Assembly: GCA_029378245.1 (NCBI GenBank)
Contig: JARKIF010000021.1
Span: 868,001-932,000, forward strand
Length of the DNA stretch: 64,000 bases
Direction of reading: 5' to 3'
Source: Roridomyces roridus
Taxonomy: Eukaryota; Basidiomycota; Agaricomycetes; Agaricales; Mycenaceae
The notes below the pieces were generated by a model. It saw only the letters and a list, made by a program, of their open reading frames with translations. It was not told the origin of the DNA and did not search any database. The position numbers and the translations under genes were made by a program. Of this stretch, positions 1 to 9,855 are shown one piece after another. Each line of letters opens with the position of its first letter. Position 1 is the first letter of the stretch.

Positions 1-302
1 GATAGCAAGGCCTCGAGATCGTGTTGCAACGTGCGTCTCTCTCACCCTCGGGCCTGTTGTAGAACAGGGCTAGAGGTAGCTCTGTCAGTTGAGTTCGAAG
101 GAAATCCTTACAAGTTCACCACTTGGGCGACACGCAGTGTGCGGAGACGGAACTGCCGAAGGCCGAGCAACGTGCGTATTTACTCGGGCAACCAGAGTAG
201 TGTAGGCTACTTACAATTAAGACAGTGAGGTCAAGGAACAAGAAATCGAGTTCACGCGCAGTGAGTATCACACAGAGATGGTCAAGGTAGTAGTCACACC
301 GT

Positions 303-497
303 GGGACCACAATTAAACGGCGGCCCGAAGCATCATTCTTATTCTGGATAATCAGGTACAAAACCGGTGTCCCACCTTTGTCAGTGAAAAAGTCCAATTT
401 TGGACAGCCTTTTTGTACTGATAAGAAGTGGCCATATCAGGCGCGGTTTTTTGTTGAATAAAAATGATGCTTCTGGCGGCTTTTTAATTGTGGTCCC
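303..497. repeat. MITE copy 1 of a tandem pair
   Basis: A ~195-bp element whose ends are inverted copies of each other: it opens with GGGACCACAATTAAA followed by GGCGGCCCGAAGCATCATT and closes with the near-complement (AATGATGCTTC...TTAATTGTGGTCCC). The terminal inverted repeat is about 40 bp with a few mismatches. No open frame of interest lies inside and no target duplication is obvious. The same family recurs only 58 bp downstream. Confidence 0.75.
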
Positions 498-554
498 CGG
501 CGGCGATGCCTTCTCCAGTGCCAAGTATGCCGGCAACTGGTACCCCATGCCGCT

Positions 555-746
555 GGACTGCAATTAAAAGGCGGCCCGAAGCATCATTTATATTCAAGAT
601 AATCAGGTACCAAACAGGTGTCCCACTTTTGTCAGTAAAAAAGTCCGGTTTCGGACAGCCTTTGTGTCCTGATAAAAAGTGGCCACATCCGGGTGGATTT
701 TTGTCAAATAAAAATGATGCTTCGGGCGGCCTTTTAATCGCGCTCC
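555..746. repeat. MITE copy 2 of a tandem pair
   Basis: Second copy in the same orientation. The terminal repeats (AATTAAAAGGCGGCCCGAAG at the left, the complement at the right) match the copy at 303-497, and the interior shares blocks such as GTGTCCCAC and TTGTCAGT with their partly complementary partners in the right half. The whole element could therefore fold into a long imperfect hairpin. The outermost ~10 bases differ between the copies. Confidence 0.75.
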
Positions 747-1257
747 TGCGGTGTGAGTCAAAAAGGTCTGATTCAAAACGGGGGCTATCTACGGCTAATA
801 TACTACGGAGTCATTACCAAATGAGTCAACTCGGCGGGACAAACACGATCACATGCGCGTGCAGCTCCGAAGTTGAACCGAGATCGCGTCGACTGAGTCA
901 GAATTTTCTGATGAGAAGGGAATCAAGTATTTACCCGGAATGTACCCATATCCATAACAGGGCCTCAGCGACGATTGACTCTACCGCTCATGGATCATGG
1001 CACAACAAGTATACGCGGTGACCTTCAAGTTCATCTGCCGTCCATGACCTTGGTCCGTGGAAGACTGGCGGTTTGTCCTACTTACATCTTGCATGCCCGA
1101 GTCCGGACACAGGCGGCTAGTCCGTCCTGAATCACGCTTGGTCCCAATTTCGAGCGAGGACTTGTGCTATCGCCTCGGCGAACCGGGGGATGTCAGTGGC
1201 GAGAGAAAAAGGAGCTCGCGTTTCGAGCTTTCTTCACACTGCCGGACATACGTGAGC
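747..1257. other. gene-free stretch
   Basis: Apart from the tail of an accidental open frame, no coding pattern, repeat or RNA gene could be recognised here. Confidence 0.5.
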
Positions 1258-1632
1258 GGATCCTAGACGACTGAAGGACAGCTCTGACCCACCAGTTGAA
1301 GGACATCTAGGAACGCGAAATGACCCTGCCCGCCACTCGAGCTGTTGCGAGTGGCGACCGGCCATATTTGACCAGTTCTGGGGCTCTAGCTACCTGAGGA
1401 CATCCCGCATGAGCCAATGAACACTCTTGCGTTGCTACCTTGATTGTTCAATTGTGGGTGACACCTGTTTGAATTGCTTCCATTGATTCAGTGTTTTGGC
1501 AGATTGGCAGCCGCCGCGCGCAGGGAGAGGGCACTTCGGGTGATGCCGAGTCGCTAATCAAGCCAGGAACTCGGGCAGGAACTCGACTGAACTCGGGGGT
1601 GAGTAATCATTCAAATTTCACCTAGGCTTCGA
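1258..1632. repeat. direct duplication, copy 1
   Basis: About 350 bp that recur, diverged, at 2131-2455. Shared landmarks in order are GGATCCTAGACGA, GAAGGACAGCTCTGACCCAC, CATGACC-type CCTGCCCGCCA, TTTGACCAGTTCTGG, TTGTGGGTGACAC, GAATTGCTTC and AATCAAGCCAGGAACTCG. No protein frame is conserved between the copies, so this is probably an old repeat and not a gene. Confidence 0.7.
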
Positions 1633-2130
1633 TTTCCTGCGATGTCAGGCCTCCCTTGAGCCGTCACCGCAGGACAGCACGCAATTGTCCGCAAATTGTG
1701 TGACAAGGCTCCCGGCCAACTCTCGGGCGGACTCGTCTGGCGCGAGGCGATAGGCTTCGCGATCGTGTAGCACGGTGTGAATCAATCCCGCTGCTTTATC
1801 TTTCTCACTCTCGGCCAGACGACTCACTGTCCGACTGCTGGGTGCCTTTCCCGGAGCCCGAATCACACCCACCCCTTTCACCTTATCCTCCGCCCAGCTC
1901 GTCGCGATAGGATAAGCCATGCAGCCCTCTTCTTTCTTCCCAGGCGGAATGGACGGACACCCCGATGGCGGGCAGAGGCAGCTAGCCCTTCACCTTCAAG
2001 CCGTTCCCAATGTCAAGCCAAGATTCTTCCATTGTTATATGGCGCGGAGTCCGGAGGAGGTACGATGGGTCGTCGACGGCGGGAGAAGAGGTGTTTCGTC
2101 GAGACACGTTCTGCCAGACATGTGTGAGTT

Positions 2131-2455
2131 GATCCTAGACGAGTGAAGGACAGCTCTGACCCACCAGTCGAAGGACATCTGGGAGCGCACGATGACCCTG
2201 CCCGCCACCCTATGTCGCTGTTGCAAGTGGCGACTGGAATTCTTGCCGTTCCATGTTTGACCAGTTCTGGGCTTCAGGTTGAAGGCATCGAACGCCGGAC
2301 ATTCCTGCGTTGCTACCTTTATTGTTCGATTGTGGGTGACACTTGTTTGAATTGCTTCTATTATTTCAGTGTTTGGCAGCCGATGTCCTGCCGCTAATGG
2401 GCTAATCAAGCCAGGAACTCGACTGAACTCGTAATCATTTACATTTTTAACTAGG
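2131..2455. repeat. direct duplication, copy 2
   Basis: Diverged partner of 1258-1632 in the same orientation, about 500 bp further on. Small indels separate the copies; the first one carries an extra segment near TTGGCAGATTGGCAGCC. Confidence 0.7.
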
Positions 2456-3043
2456 CTTGATCGAGGCTTGACCCATTGGACGATTCGGCGTAGAGCATGC
2501 CTACGGCGAGTTGATCGAGATTCGAACAAGATTCATCCTCTCCGCCTCCCTCGATGAAACTGCGGCGACTCCCTCTTGGCCTGCTTCATTCTGGACTCCG
2601 TTCTCACTGCCACGATTCTCGTGGCAACGGCGCCGGCCATCTCCCAAACTCCGTTAACGTCCCGAGTCATTCGCCGCCGCCGCAACCATATGTGCTGCGT
2701 TTCAATGAACAATGGAGTTTCATAGCCTCAGATCCACATCGCGACCAAAAAAAAGACGGATGTGGGCCAACGCGCGACTTCCAGTCCTCGACGCCTAGAT
2801 CGGTATAGTCGCAAGCTAGTACTCACGGACCCTTCTACAGACGTGAACTATCAATTGATCCTCGCTTTCAATCAGTGAATCACAACGAACGGCGAGGTCA
2901 AGTTCGTTCTTGTTTTTGGTCTCACGGTTTGTCGACCCTGCGCTGTCCTAGGGGGTGATGAGTATCTTACGGGATATCCTCTCGTCAGGGCGGATTTATA
3001 AAGTCCACCGTGCGCACATCCCGCCTTTTCGCCCGCTGTACAC
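2456..3043. promoter_or_regulatory. gene-free stretch ending in a TATA-type promoter
   Basis: Nothing coding was recognised. The sequence TATAAAG at 2997-3003 lies 41 bp upstream of the ATG at 3044 of the truncated 7TM gene and is the likely core promoter of that gene before it was truncated. Confidence 0.4.
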
Positions 3044-3481
3044 ATGAACCCTCACTCTCTTGCAGTCGCTGGCTTGTCCAGTGAACAAACTCTGGTCAGA
3101 GCGTTCCTTGGTCCATGGGTACGTCCCCCATCAGTTCATCAGTCTTTGATACTGACATCTGATGGCAAGCTCGTCGGTGGATGTCTCGACCTTCTGTTCA
3201 TGGGTGTCCTTGGTTGTCAAGTCAATTCTTTCCACCGCACACCTTTCTTCCCCAGCTGATAATTCAATAGTTGGTGAACTACTACAATTGGTACAAGGAC
3301 GATAGTATCAACCTCCGGCTAACTGTCGCGATGCTGGCCCTCCTCAATGTGCTCAAATCCGCTGAATGCTTGTGAGTACTTGCCATTCCTACTGGTAGTC
3401 AACTCATGCATCCAAGTGCCTCCCTGTGGATTTTTCTGATCAATCACTACGGAGACATTAACACGGCGCTGGCAATGAGTA
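3044..3481 (+). pseudogene. 3'-truncated agaricomycete 7TM membrane protein gene
   Basis: Four exons (3044-3118, 3170-3220, 3271-3371, 3417-3481) joined by canonical ~50-nt introns give an N-terminal ~97-residue product opening MNPHSLAVAGLSSEQ, with two hydrophobic segments and the motif NYYNWYKDD after the first. This order is typical of a large agaricomycete-specific family of multi-helix membrane proteins of unknown function (about 300-350 residues). After the fourth exon the expected downstream helices cannot be found in any frame; the sequence reaches stop codons and then unrelated DNA. A TATA box sits upstream. I read it as a gene whose 3' two thirds were lost. It could be expressed as a short protein, but that is less likely. 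Confidence 0.6.
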
Positions 3482-4654
3482 GTAAGTACGAGTCTACCCC
3501 CATTTTTCAAGCTCCGCTGATGCCAGGCCGAATGGAGAGTAAGAACAACTTGCTGTAAAATCGGGTCCACCAGTGGTATTGCTTGATTGCTGGGCGGTAA
3601 TGCCGGTTTAAAAAGGAGTTGGGACTCCGAAACTGTCATGCAAGCCAGCCTCGCAACGTTGTATCAAAACACGGCATTGATTTGTGAAGATCTGGTAGGT
3701 ACCTGCTTTGGGCCTGTGGCATTTTTGCCGAGACCCGCCGATATGTGCCGAGACCAGCCAGCGCTGTTCTCATGACGGGACACGAAACGTTGAAACATAA
3801 CACGAATGGATGTATCTCTGTTTCAACATCCCGATCGACATTCAGCCAACGCTTCAAGTTGTGGACACCGAAATCGGATGGAGCAAATGGCAACGCCTTT
3901 CCGTTCTCAGGGTACATTCCTGGGGTGAAGTTCGCACAGTGCACGTACAAACGAAAATCGTCTCGCTTTTACCAGGGTTATGCAGCTGCTCCTAAATCAA
4001 AAGTCCATCAAGGTGGGTGCTCTCGAATGTTGACTCCCGTTAGTCTTGGAACGAGACATGGACCGCTTCCGCTGGCCAGAATCACTGAGCTTATGGAATA
4101 CAGCAAAGTTCAACTGAGCGATCAAATTGTGATCAAAGTTCAACCAGCGATCAAACTGTCAATCAAAGCCAAACTCTTGCCAAAATTCACTCACCCGTGG
4201 TTCCCTCGGGTTTCGGGTACATCGGTGGTAGTCCAATGGTAGTCAGTGAGTCTGCAGTAGTTAGAATAGCCGGAATCAATACAACCGAATGTTGTAGGAA
4301 TCCAAATGCGAGCCAAAATTGAAAATGTTGAAATCCAGGTGGGATACATGGGTGATCAACATTCGGCACGGATTGTGCTTATTTTTGAATGCAAAACTCA
4401 TCGACGGCGCCGTCGAGCTTGTTCGTATCTGAAGACGTTTTGCTTGCATAGTTTCTTGGCGCAGAGCCACGGCCACCAAGTATTTGAAATCTCACCCATT
4501 TGTTCAATCCCCACCAGGAGCAGCGACGATTGTGCGGATCATTTGCAATTGGGCGGGTGGACCGTGTGTGCTTTTGAAGAGGATAAAGTCTTGGGGAAGG
4601 TAGCGAGTAGCAAATATTAAGAGGGGAAGTTTCGAACCGTCAGGGCTGCATCAT
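3482..4654. other. gene-free stretch downstream of the truncated 7TM gene
   Basis: Several 60-165-codon open frames overlap on both strands without recognisable domains or splice-consistent partners. No clear repeat or RNA gene was seen. Confidence 0.4.
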
Positions 4655-4746
4655 CCGACTCTAGCTCAGTTGGAAGAGCATCAGACTGTAATTGGAAACC
4701 CTCCTCGCAACATTGGGTGTTACCCGTTCGATCCGGGTGAGTCGGA
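4655..4746 (+). tRNA. tRNA-Tyr (GTA) with an intron
   Basis: The acceptor stem CCGACTC (4655-4661) pairs perfectly with GAGTCGG (4739-4745), followed by discriminator A. The D arm is GCTC/GAGC with AGTTGGAA between. The anticodon arm starts TCAGACTGTAA, giving anticodon GTA (Tyr). The T arm ACCCG-TTCGATC-CGGGT is perfect and contains the B box. The extra ~19 nt between the anticodon and the T arm fit the intron expected after position 37 of fungal tRNA-Tyr (about 4692-4710). The proposed 3' anticodon stem ATTGG pairs only partly with TCAGA (two wobbles and one mismatch), so a slightly decayed gene cannot be excluded. Confidence 0.8.
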
Positions 4747-5783
4747 TTATTTGATTTCGCGTCTCTTTTTCATGTTATACCTTGTGAACGCCGCTACTTA
4801 CAGTGACGGCGGACTCTGCAAGCTGATCAGTTTGGCTTCGACGCCCCAGCCATGTGGTCCGCGGGGGGCGAGAGAAAGAGCGAGCCTACTCATATCACAT
4901 GGACAAGTCTAGGCGACATATGGTGTGCATTCGGAACAAACATCATGCATCGATGCATCATGATCAGACCGGTTATCGAGTCTCAAGTAGTTTGCGACTG
5001 GCGTTGTTCGCTCTCCTATAGTCTCCGGACGCTTTTGAACCCGTCCGGCTAGGTTTGCGAGACTAGTTCTCCTCGATAATTTTCAGGCGCTTGTCGGGCG
5101 CCCGTTCAATCGCATCGAGACAAACACATCACCAGACACACGTCATCGTGTCTTGATCCGCCACCACCACAAGCCAACCCCTCATCGCCCTCGATCTTCC
5201 ACTCGATCTTCCATTCCGTCTCCATTGGCAACAAATTCATGCAAGCCTTTTTCTTTCACCCGAGTCGAGGTCAATGCATGGCGCATCTCTTGTAGGGCCA
5301 TACAATTTACGAAGTCTTTCACTGCAGACCCTAGACGCTCCCCAAGCCCCGCGCGAAGATGTGCAGCTCCCCAGCAATGAGCACACATGGAGCAATCCCG
5401 AGTCGTTCGGACCGCTTCATTTCGATCATCTTCCGACTCCCTGGATATGATCGTGACATGGCGGCCCGGGAAGAATTTAGGCTCCATCGGATTAAACGGT
5501 TTAGGTGCGCCCCTCTCAAAAATTTTCACTCCATCCTCTTGATTGCTCCCCTTTGAAGGTTCACGCGTTGACGCATACACTGTCGAGCGCAGATAGAGAA
5601 TGTATGCTAGATCTCTGAACAGTGCAAGATGGAACAGAGGTTTGGTACCACCACGATTCCGTGGCGGAAAGGAGTACCTCCGTGCAATCGAACCGATAAT
5701 TAGGGGACCCCTAACTTCAGGCTTTAAACCTGAAGAGCGCGTCATTGAAGAAGCCTGAACACCAGTCTCATTTCCCTGTCACG
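4747..5783. other. gene-free stretch upstream of the alpha/beta hydrolase
   Basis: A 187-codon open frame on the minus strand (5182-5745) has no recognisable domain and no supporting splice pattern. The last few hundred bases presumably contain the promoter of the gene starting at 5784. Confidence 0.4.
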
Positions 5784-7150
5784 ATGCCCACCGTCTCCAT
5801 CACCAGCACTGGCGGCCCGCTCACTGTCGCGTACACGATTTCGACGCCGCGCGCTGCGTCCGCAAAGTCCATCGACCGTGACCTTCCGACTGTTGTTTTC
5901 CTGCACCCCGTCTGGCTCTCGCACCCTGTCTTCCATCGTGAGAGTTGTCGCATTTAGGGACGCTTACTGAAACCATACTCAGACCAATTCGCGGATCCGG
6001 CCTTGCGGCGATTCAACCTCATCGGCCTTGATTTGCGGCGACATGGCGACTCGGTGGGGAACGTGAAGGATACCTACAGTGCCGTCGAGGCTGTGGACGA
6101 TGTCGTGAAATTCATGGTGTGTGTTTCGCTTGATTTCTTGTTTGCAACAGCGGTTAACGTCACGACAGGAAGCACTCCGTCTCCCTCCTGTGCACCTCGT
6201 CGGCGTCTGCATGGGTGCCCTCATCGCTCTCGAACTTGCTACCCGCTGGCCTCAGCGCATTGTATCTTTGTGTCTCTTGTCGACTGCGGGGCTGCAAGAG
6301 GTCAGATCCAGCTCCAGCGTCACTCTCATGAACTGACATTCGCCCTGCAGCCCGCAGATGTTGCCAAGGGCCGCGAGGAGATCCAAGAGTATTGGAACGT
6401 TGGCTTCGGCGCCCAGCCCGACGAGTCGGCCCTCCTCGACTGCATCTACGGCGCTCTCCAGCTCGGCATGAACAACGAAGCATCTCCTTTCGTTAAAGCG
6501 TGCGCATGACCGCCTCCCTGTTTGCTGATCGTGCTAACCACTCCATACAGTATAACCCAAATCACCTTCAAAGCCTCCACACGCCAATGGTTCCCTCCAC
6601 ACCTGCATGCGATGGAGATCGCGACGAGGAAGATCATGACAGACCGCCCCAAAGGCCTCGAGGCGCGTCTCTCGCAGATCGCGTGTCCCGTGGAAATCCT
6701 GCGCTGCTCAGCAGACATTGCCTACCCGCGCGAGCTGTCGGAGGAGATTCAGACGGCCCTACGCAGCGCGGGTGTCGATGCGCGGTTGCACGACGTTCCT
6801 GGCGCCGTCAGATGGGGCCATGTTACGCATTACCAGGTGTACGTGCCACCAATCATTTCATTCTTGTTTCTGGGATTAATCGGGAGGTATCCAGCATCAA
6901 CCCGATGATTCACGACTTTGTCGTCGAGTGTGCGACGGAGAAAAACATCCCCCCGCCTCCACCCATCACGAGTGTCCTCTCGCCGTTCCTCAAGGTCCTC
7001 ACTGGGGCGGGCTTCCGGCCTGTCAACGACGACGAGGATGATGACGATGACGCGGATAGTACAGACGCGGGCGCAGAGATGGTGGGGAAGGTGGTGACTT
7101 TCAAGGCGACGTTCAACAAAGCGCTCAGTGTGTTTTCGAAGAAGCGATGA
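5784..7150 (+). CDS. alpha/beta-fold hydrolase with Cys in the nucleophile elbow
   Basis: Six exons (5784-5937, 5983-6116, 6169-6300, 6351-6499, 6551-6838, 6895-7150) give 370 residues, all frames consistent. The fold is shown by an N-terminal strand ending FLHPVWLSHPVFH, an IGLDLRRHGDS segment, the elbow HLVGVCMGALIALELA, a C-terminal CSADIAYP strand and RWGHVTHYQ. In family terms these supply nucleophile, Asp and His. The elbow reads G-V-C-M-G, so the nucleophile position is Cys where Ser is usual, as in dienelactone hydrolase. A low-complexity acidic stretch (DDEDDDDDAD) lies near the C terminus. There is no signal peptide, so it is probably cytosolic. The substrate cannot be told; resemblance is to enol-lactonase or esterase-type members. 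The last intron uses the GTACGTG donor at 6839. Confidence 0.8.
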
Positions 7151-7978
7151 GGCCGGTCTTTTAGATTTGTATTTGTATTCTTTTGGCTTTTTTCGTTGGT
7201 ATACAAATGATATCCCTCCTTTCGTTCGACGTTCGCACTTCCACGGAAAGAGATAAGTACTTAGACCAGCGCGAGAATCATGTGACCATGTCGGATCAAC
7301 AGCTGACGTAACAGGCACTTGTTCGCAACCGCCATGTCCCATGTCGCACCGGCTACATTTTCCGTCTGCGGTACCACCAACGTCATCGCCCACCTCAAGA
7401 CAAGCTCCCTATAATCTCCCACCGCCCGCCACCCCAAGATCCCTGCTCCCGACGGAGCGGCGCCATCGGTCAATCATTTTTTTTCTTCGCGACCACCACG
7501 TCCTTCGGTCCCAATGTTCAAACCGATTCTTGTGCGCCGAACTTTCTGCGTCTTCTATTATCACATCGCAATTCTGGTATGTTCAGGCCGGTCTAATTCA
7601 AGCTATCTCTGTACGCGGACATCTGTTTTTGCGAGCGAGTCTGCATGTTCTGCGGCAGAATCGATGCATCATCCTCGGGCCTGGCACTCTGACCACAGGG
7701 GCAGCGCTGCTGCTTATAGACTCAATATTTTTATATCACCAAGATATTTACGGCTCAACGACTCGTGACGGTGGGCGCGGAGTCAGTTGGCTACGTGTCT
7801 GACAGGATCCCGGTCAGATGCTCCCCAGGCCAAGACAAAGCTTCGGTCTCACCACGGATTTTGCGTAGTGGTGTGCGGTTGAAGCTCGGACTCACTGGTT
7901 CTCGATTTCAGATATAAGATATTCGAACGAGTGGGCAACTCTCCAGGTCTCCCAGCAAGCATCCTCACCGGTAACAAC
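7151..7978. other. intergenic region with the xylanase promoter
   Basis: A 153-codon open frame (7341-7802) looks accidental. The region just upstream of 7979 should hold the promoter of the secreted xylanase; no confident TATA box was assigned. Confidence 0.4.
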
Positions 7979-9697
7979 ATGCTCTTCGCCTCCTTCGTCG
8001 CTACGGCCATCTTGGCCGCTCAGATGGCACATGCGCAACCCACAGTGTCTCTGCTCATTGATCACGGGTTTCCTTCCACTGGCGCACTCAACCTCGGATC
8101 TGTTTTGCAACAAGTCTCTACCAAGAAGGGCCAGGCTTTCCACTTTGGCTCCACCTACGACTCCTACGATGCTGACCAGTCGTGGTTCACGTCCACTTTC
8201 GCCAACTTCTTCAAGCACGTCGTTTCCGAGAACGGGTTTGTTTTGGCCTCTCCGTTCCGTAAATGCACAAACTGACGGGCCTCCAGATGCAAGTGGGATG
8301 CCACGGAACCTTCTCAGGGCACAAGCTCACTCACGGAATGCCTCGCTTGCCAATCTTTTGCGACTCAAATCGGCGCCACCTTCCGTGGCCACAACACGTT
8401 CTGGCACTCGCAACTGCCGGTAAGTTTCCCGAGTTTACCGTATTCTGTTATTGACCATGCCAGACCTGGCTTCCCGGCTCCTTCAGCGCGAGTCAAATCG
8501 TTGGAACCATCATCCCGCAGCACGTGCAGGCCGAAATCCAAGGAATGGGCGCATCAGTGACGTCTTGGGATGTTGTGAACGAGGTTGTTGGCGACGGAGT
8601 CAGCAGCGGGATGACGGCTCTGCAATGTGTCCAGAACAAGGGCGACTGGCCGACGGTCACCGCCGACGGTTCCGGCAAGCCTCTGGTCACTGACCTCTCG
8701 TTCCTCTACGCCGCCTTCAAGACCGCGTTCCAGTTCGCTGGCAGCAGCACCCGTCTCGCGATCAACGACTACAAGTAAATGGATCGTCATTTCCCCTGTT
8801 CAAACCTCATTTTATTTTGTGTACAGCACTGGAGGCGCCGAGGCCAAGACTGCCTGTGTCATTACTGTCCTCAAGGACATCCAGGCCAACACGAGCATTC
8901 CCTTCAACAGGCAAGTCTTTGGGCTCATAGTATTCAGCCAATGCTAACAATGCCACTATCAGACTCTCGGTCGGCTTCCAGTCCCATTTGACGGCCTCCA
9001 CCGGTGGCTTCGACAGCAAGTCCGCGCTTGCGTCGACCTTTTCTACTCTGAACGCTCTCGGCGTGAACGCCATGATCACGGAGATGGACATCGAACTCAA
9101 CTCCAACTCGGCCGCCAACCTCCGTTACCAGGCCGCCATCTGGGGAGACTACCTCGACGCCTGCCTCTACGCCGCCAACTGCAACGAATTCATCAGCTGG
9201 GACCCAAGAGACGATCTCTCATGGCGTGGAACCGCTGCCGCCGCCACGCTTTTCGACTCAAGCGGGAACCCCAAGCCTGCCGCCTACGAGGTCGCCGCAC
9301 GTCTGGCCAACTACGCCGCCGGCAACGCAGAGCCTTGTGCTACCGCTTCTGGAACCAGCGTGTGCACTATTAGCAGCACTGGCCCTGGGTCGAGCACCGT
9401 TGGAAGCACGACTTCTGGTAGCACCACGACGACGGTTGTGTCTACGACCACGGTGACGACTCCCCCGCCTAGCGGCTGTCTGTCTGCCGAATATGGCCAG
9501 TAAGTCGTAGATGTACTTTCCCTTTCACTGCTGAATCGTTCGATCTAGGTGCGGTGGTATCGGATGGACAGGATGCAACGGCTGTGCTTCGGGCACGACC
9601 TGCCAAGTGCTCAACCCTTGTCCGTATTCTAACCTTTTTTTCGCGCTGGTACACATTCTGATCGTGTCCCACAGACTACAGCCAGTGCTTGACGTGA
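7979..9697 (+). CDS. secreted GH10 endo-beta-1,4-xylanase with C-terminal CBM1
   Basis: Seven exons (7979-8235, 8287-8419, 8464-8774, 8827-8910, 8963-9499, 9549-9619, 9675-9697) encode 471 residues. Residues 1-19 form a signal peptide (MLFASFVATAILAAQMAHA). The GH10 barrel follows, with the acid/base Glu170 in WDVVNE and the nucleophile Glu301 in ITEMD, as known for the family. A Ser/Thr-rich linker leads to a carbohydrate-binding module 1 with the pattern CGG...C...C...YYSQC ending at the stop. The enzyme would hydrolyse xylan outside the cell while the CBM1 holds it on cellulose. The intron at 8911-8962 has a GC donor (AG|GCAAGT), the only junction keeping the conserved frame there. The usual GH10 W-G-x-x-D motif is altered to ISWDPRDDLSW. 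Confidence 0.93.
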
Positions 9698-9855
9698 GGA
9701 GGGAGTGGGTATATGTAATTCGCCGTGTTATATACAGGAATCAAAAGGATTTATCGGATTCATATGTACTGCATTGCAAGTCCTCGATTCTTTCCTTTCA
9801 AGAGCTCGAACCTCAAATCTTGGGACACCAATCAGATATCTGCGCACTCGGATTC

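Noticed and set aside
5182..5745. 187-codon minus-strand frame upstream of the hydrolase
   Set aside because: No recognisable domain or splice partner; probably chance in promoter DNA.
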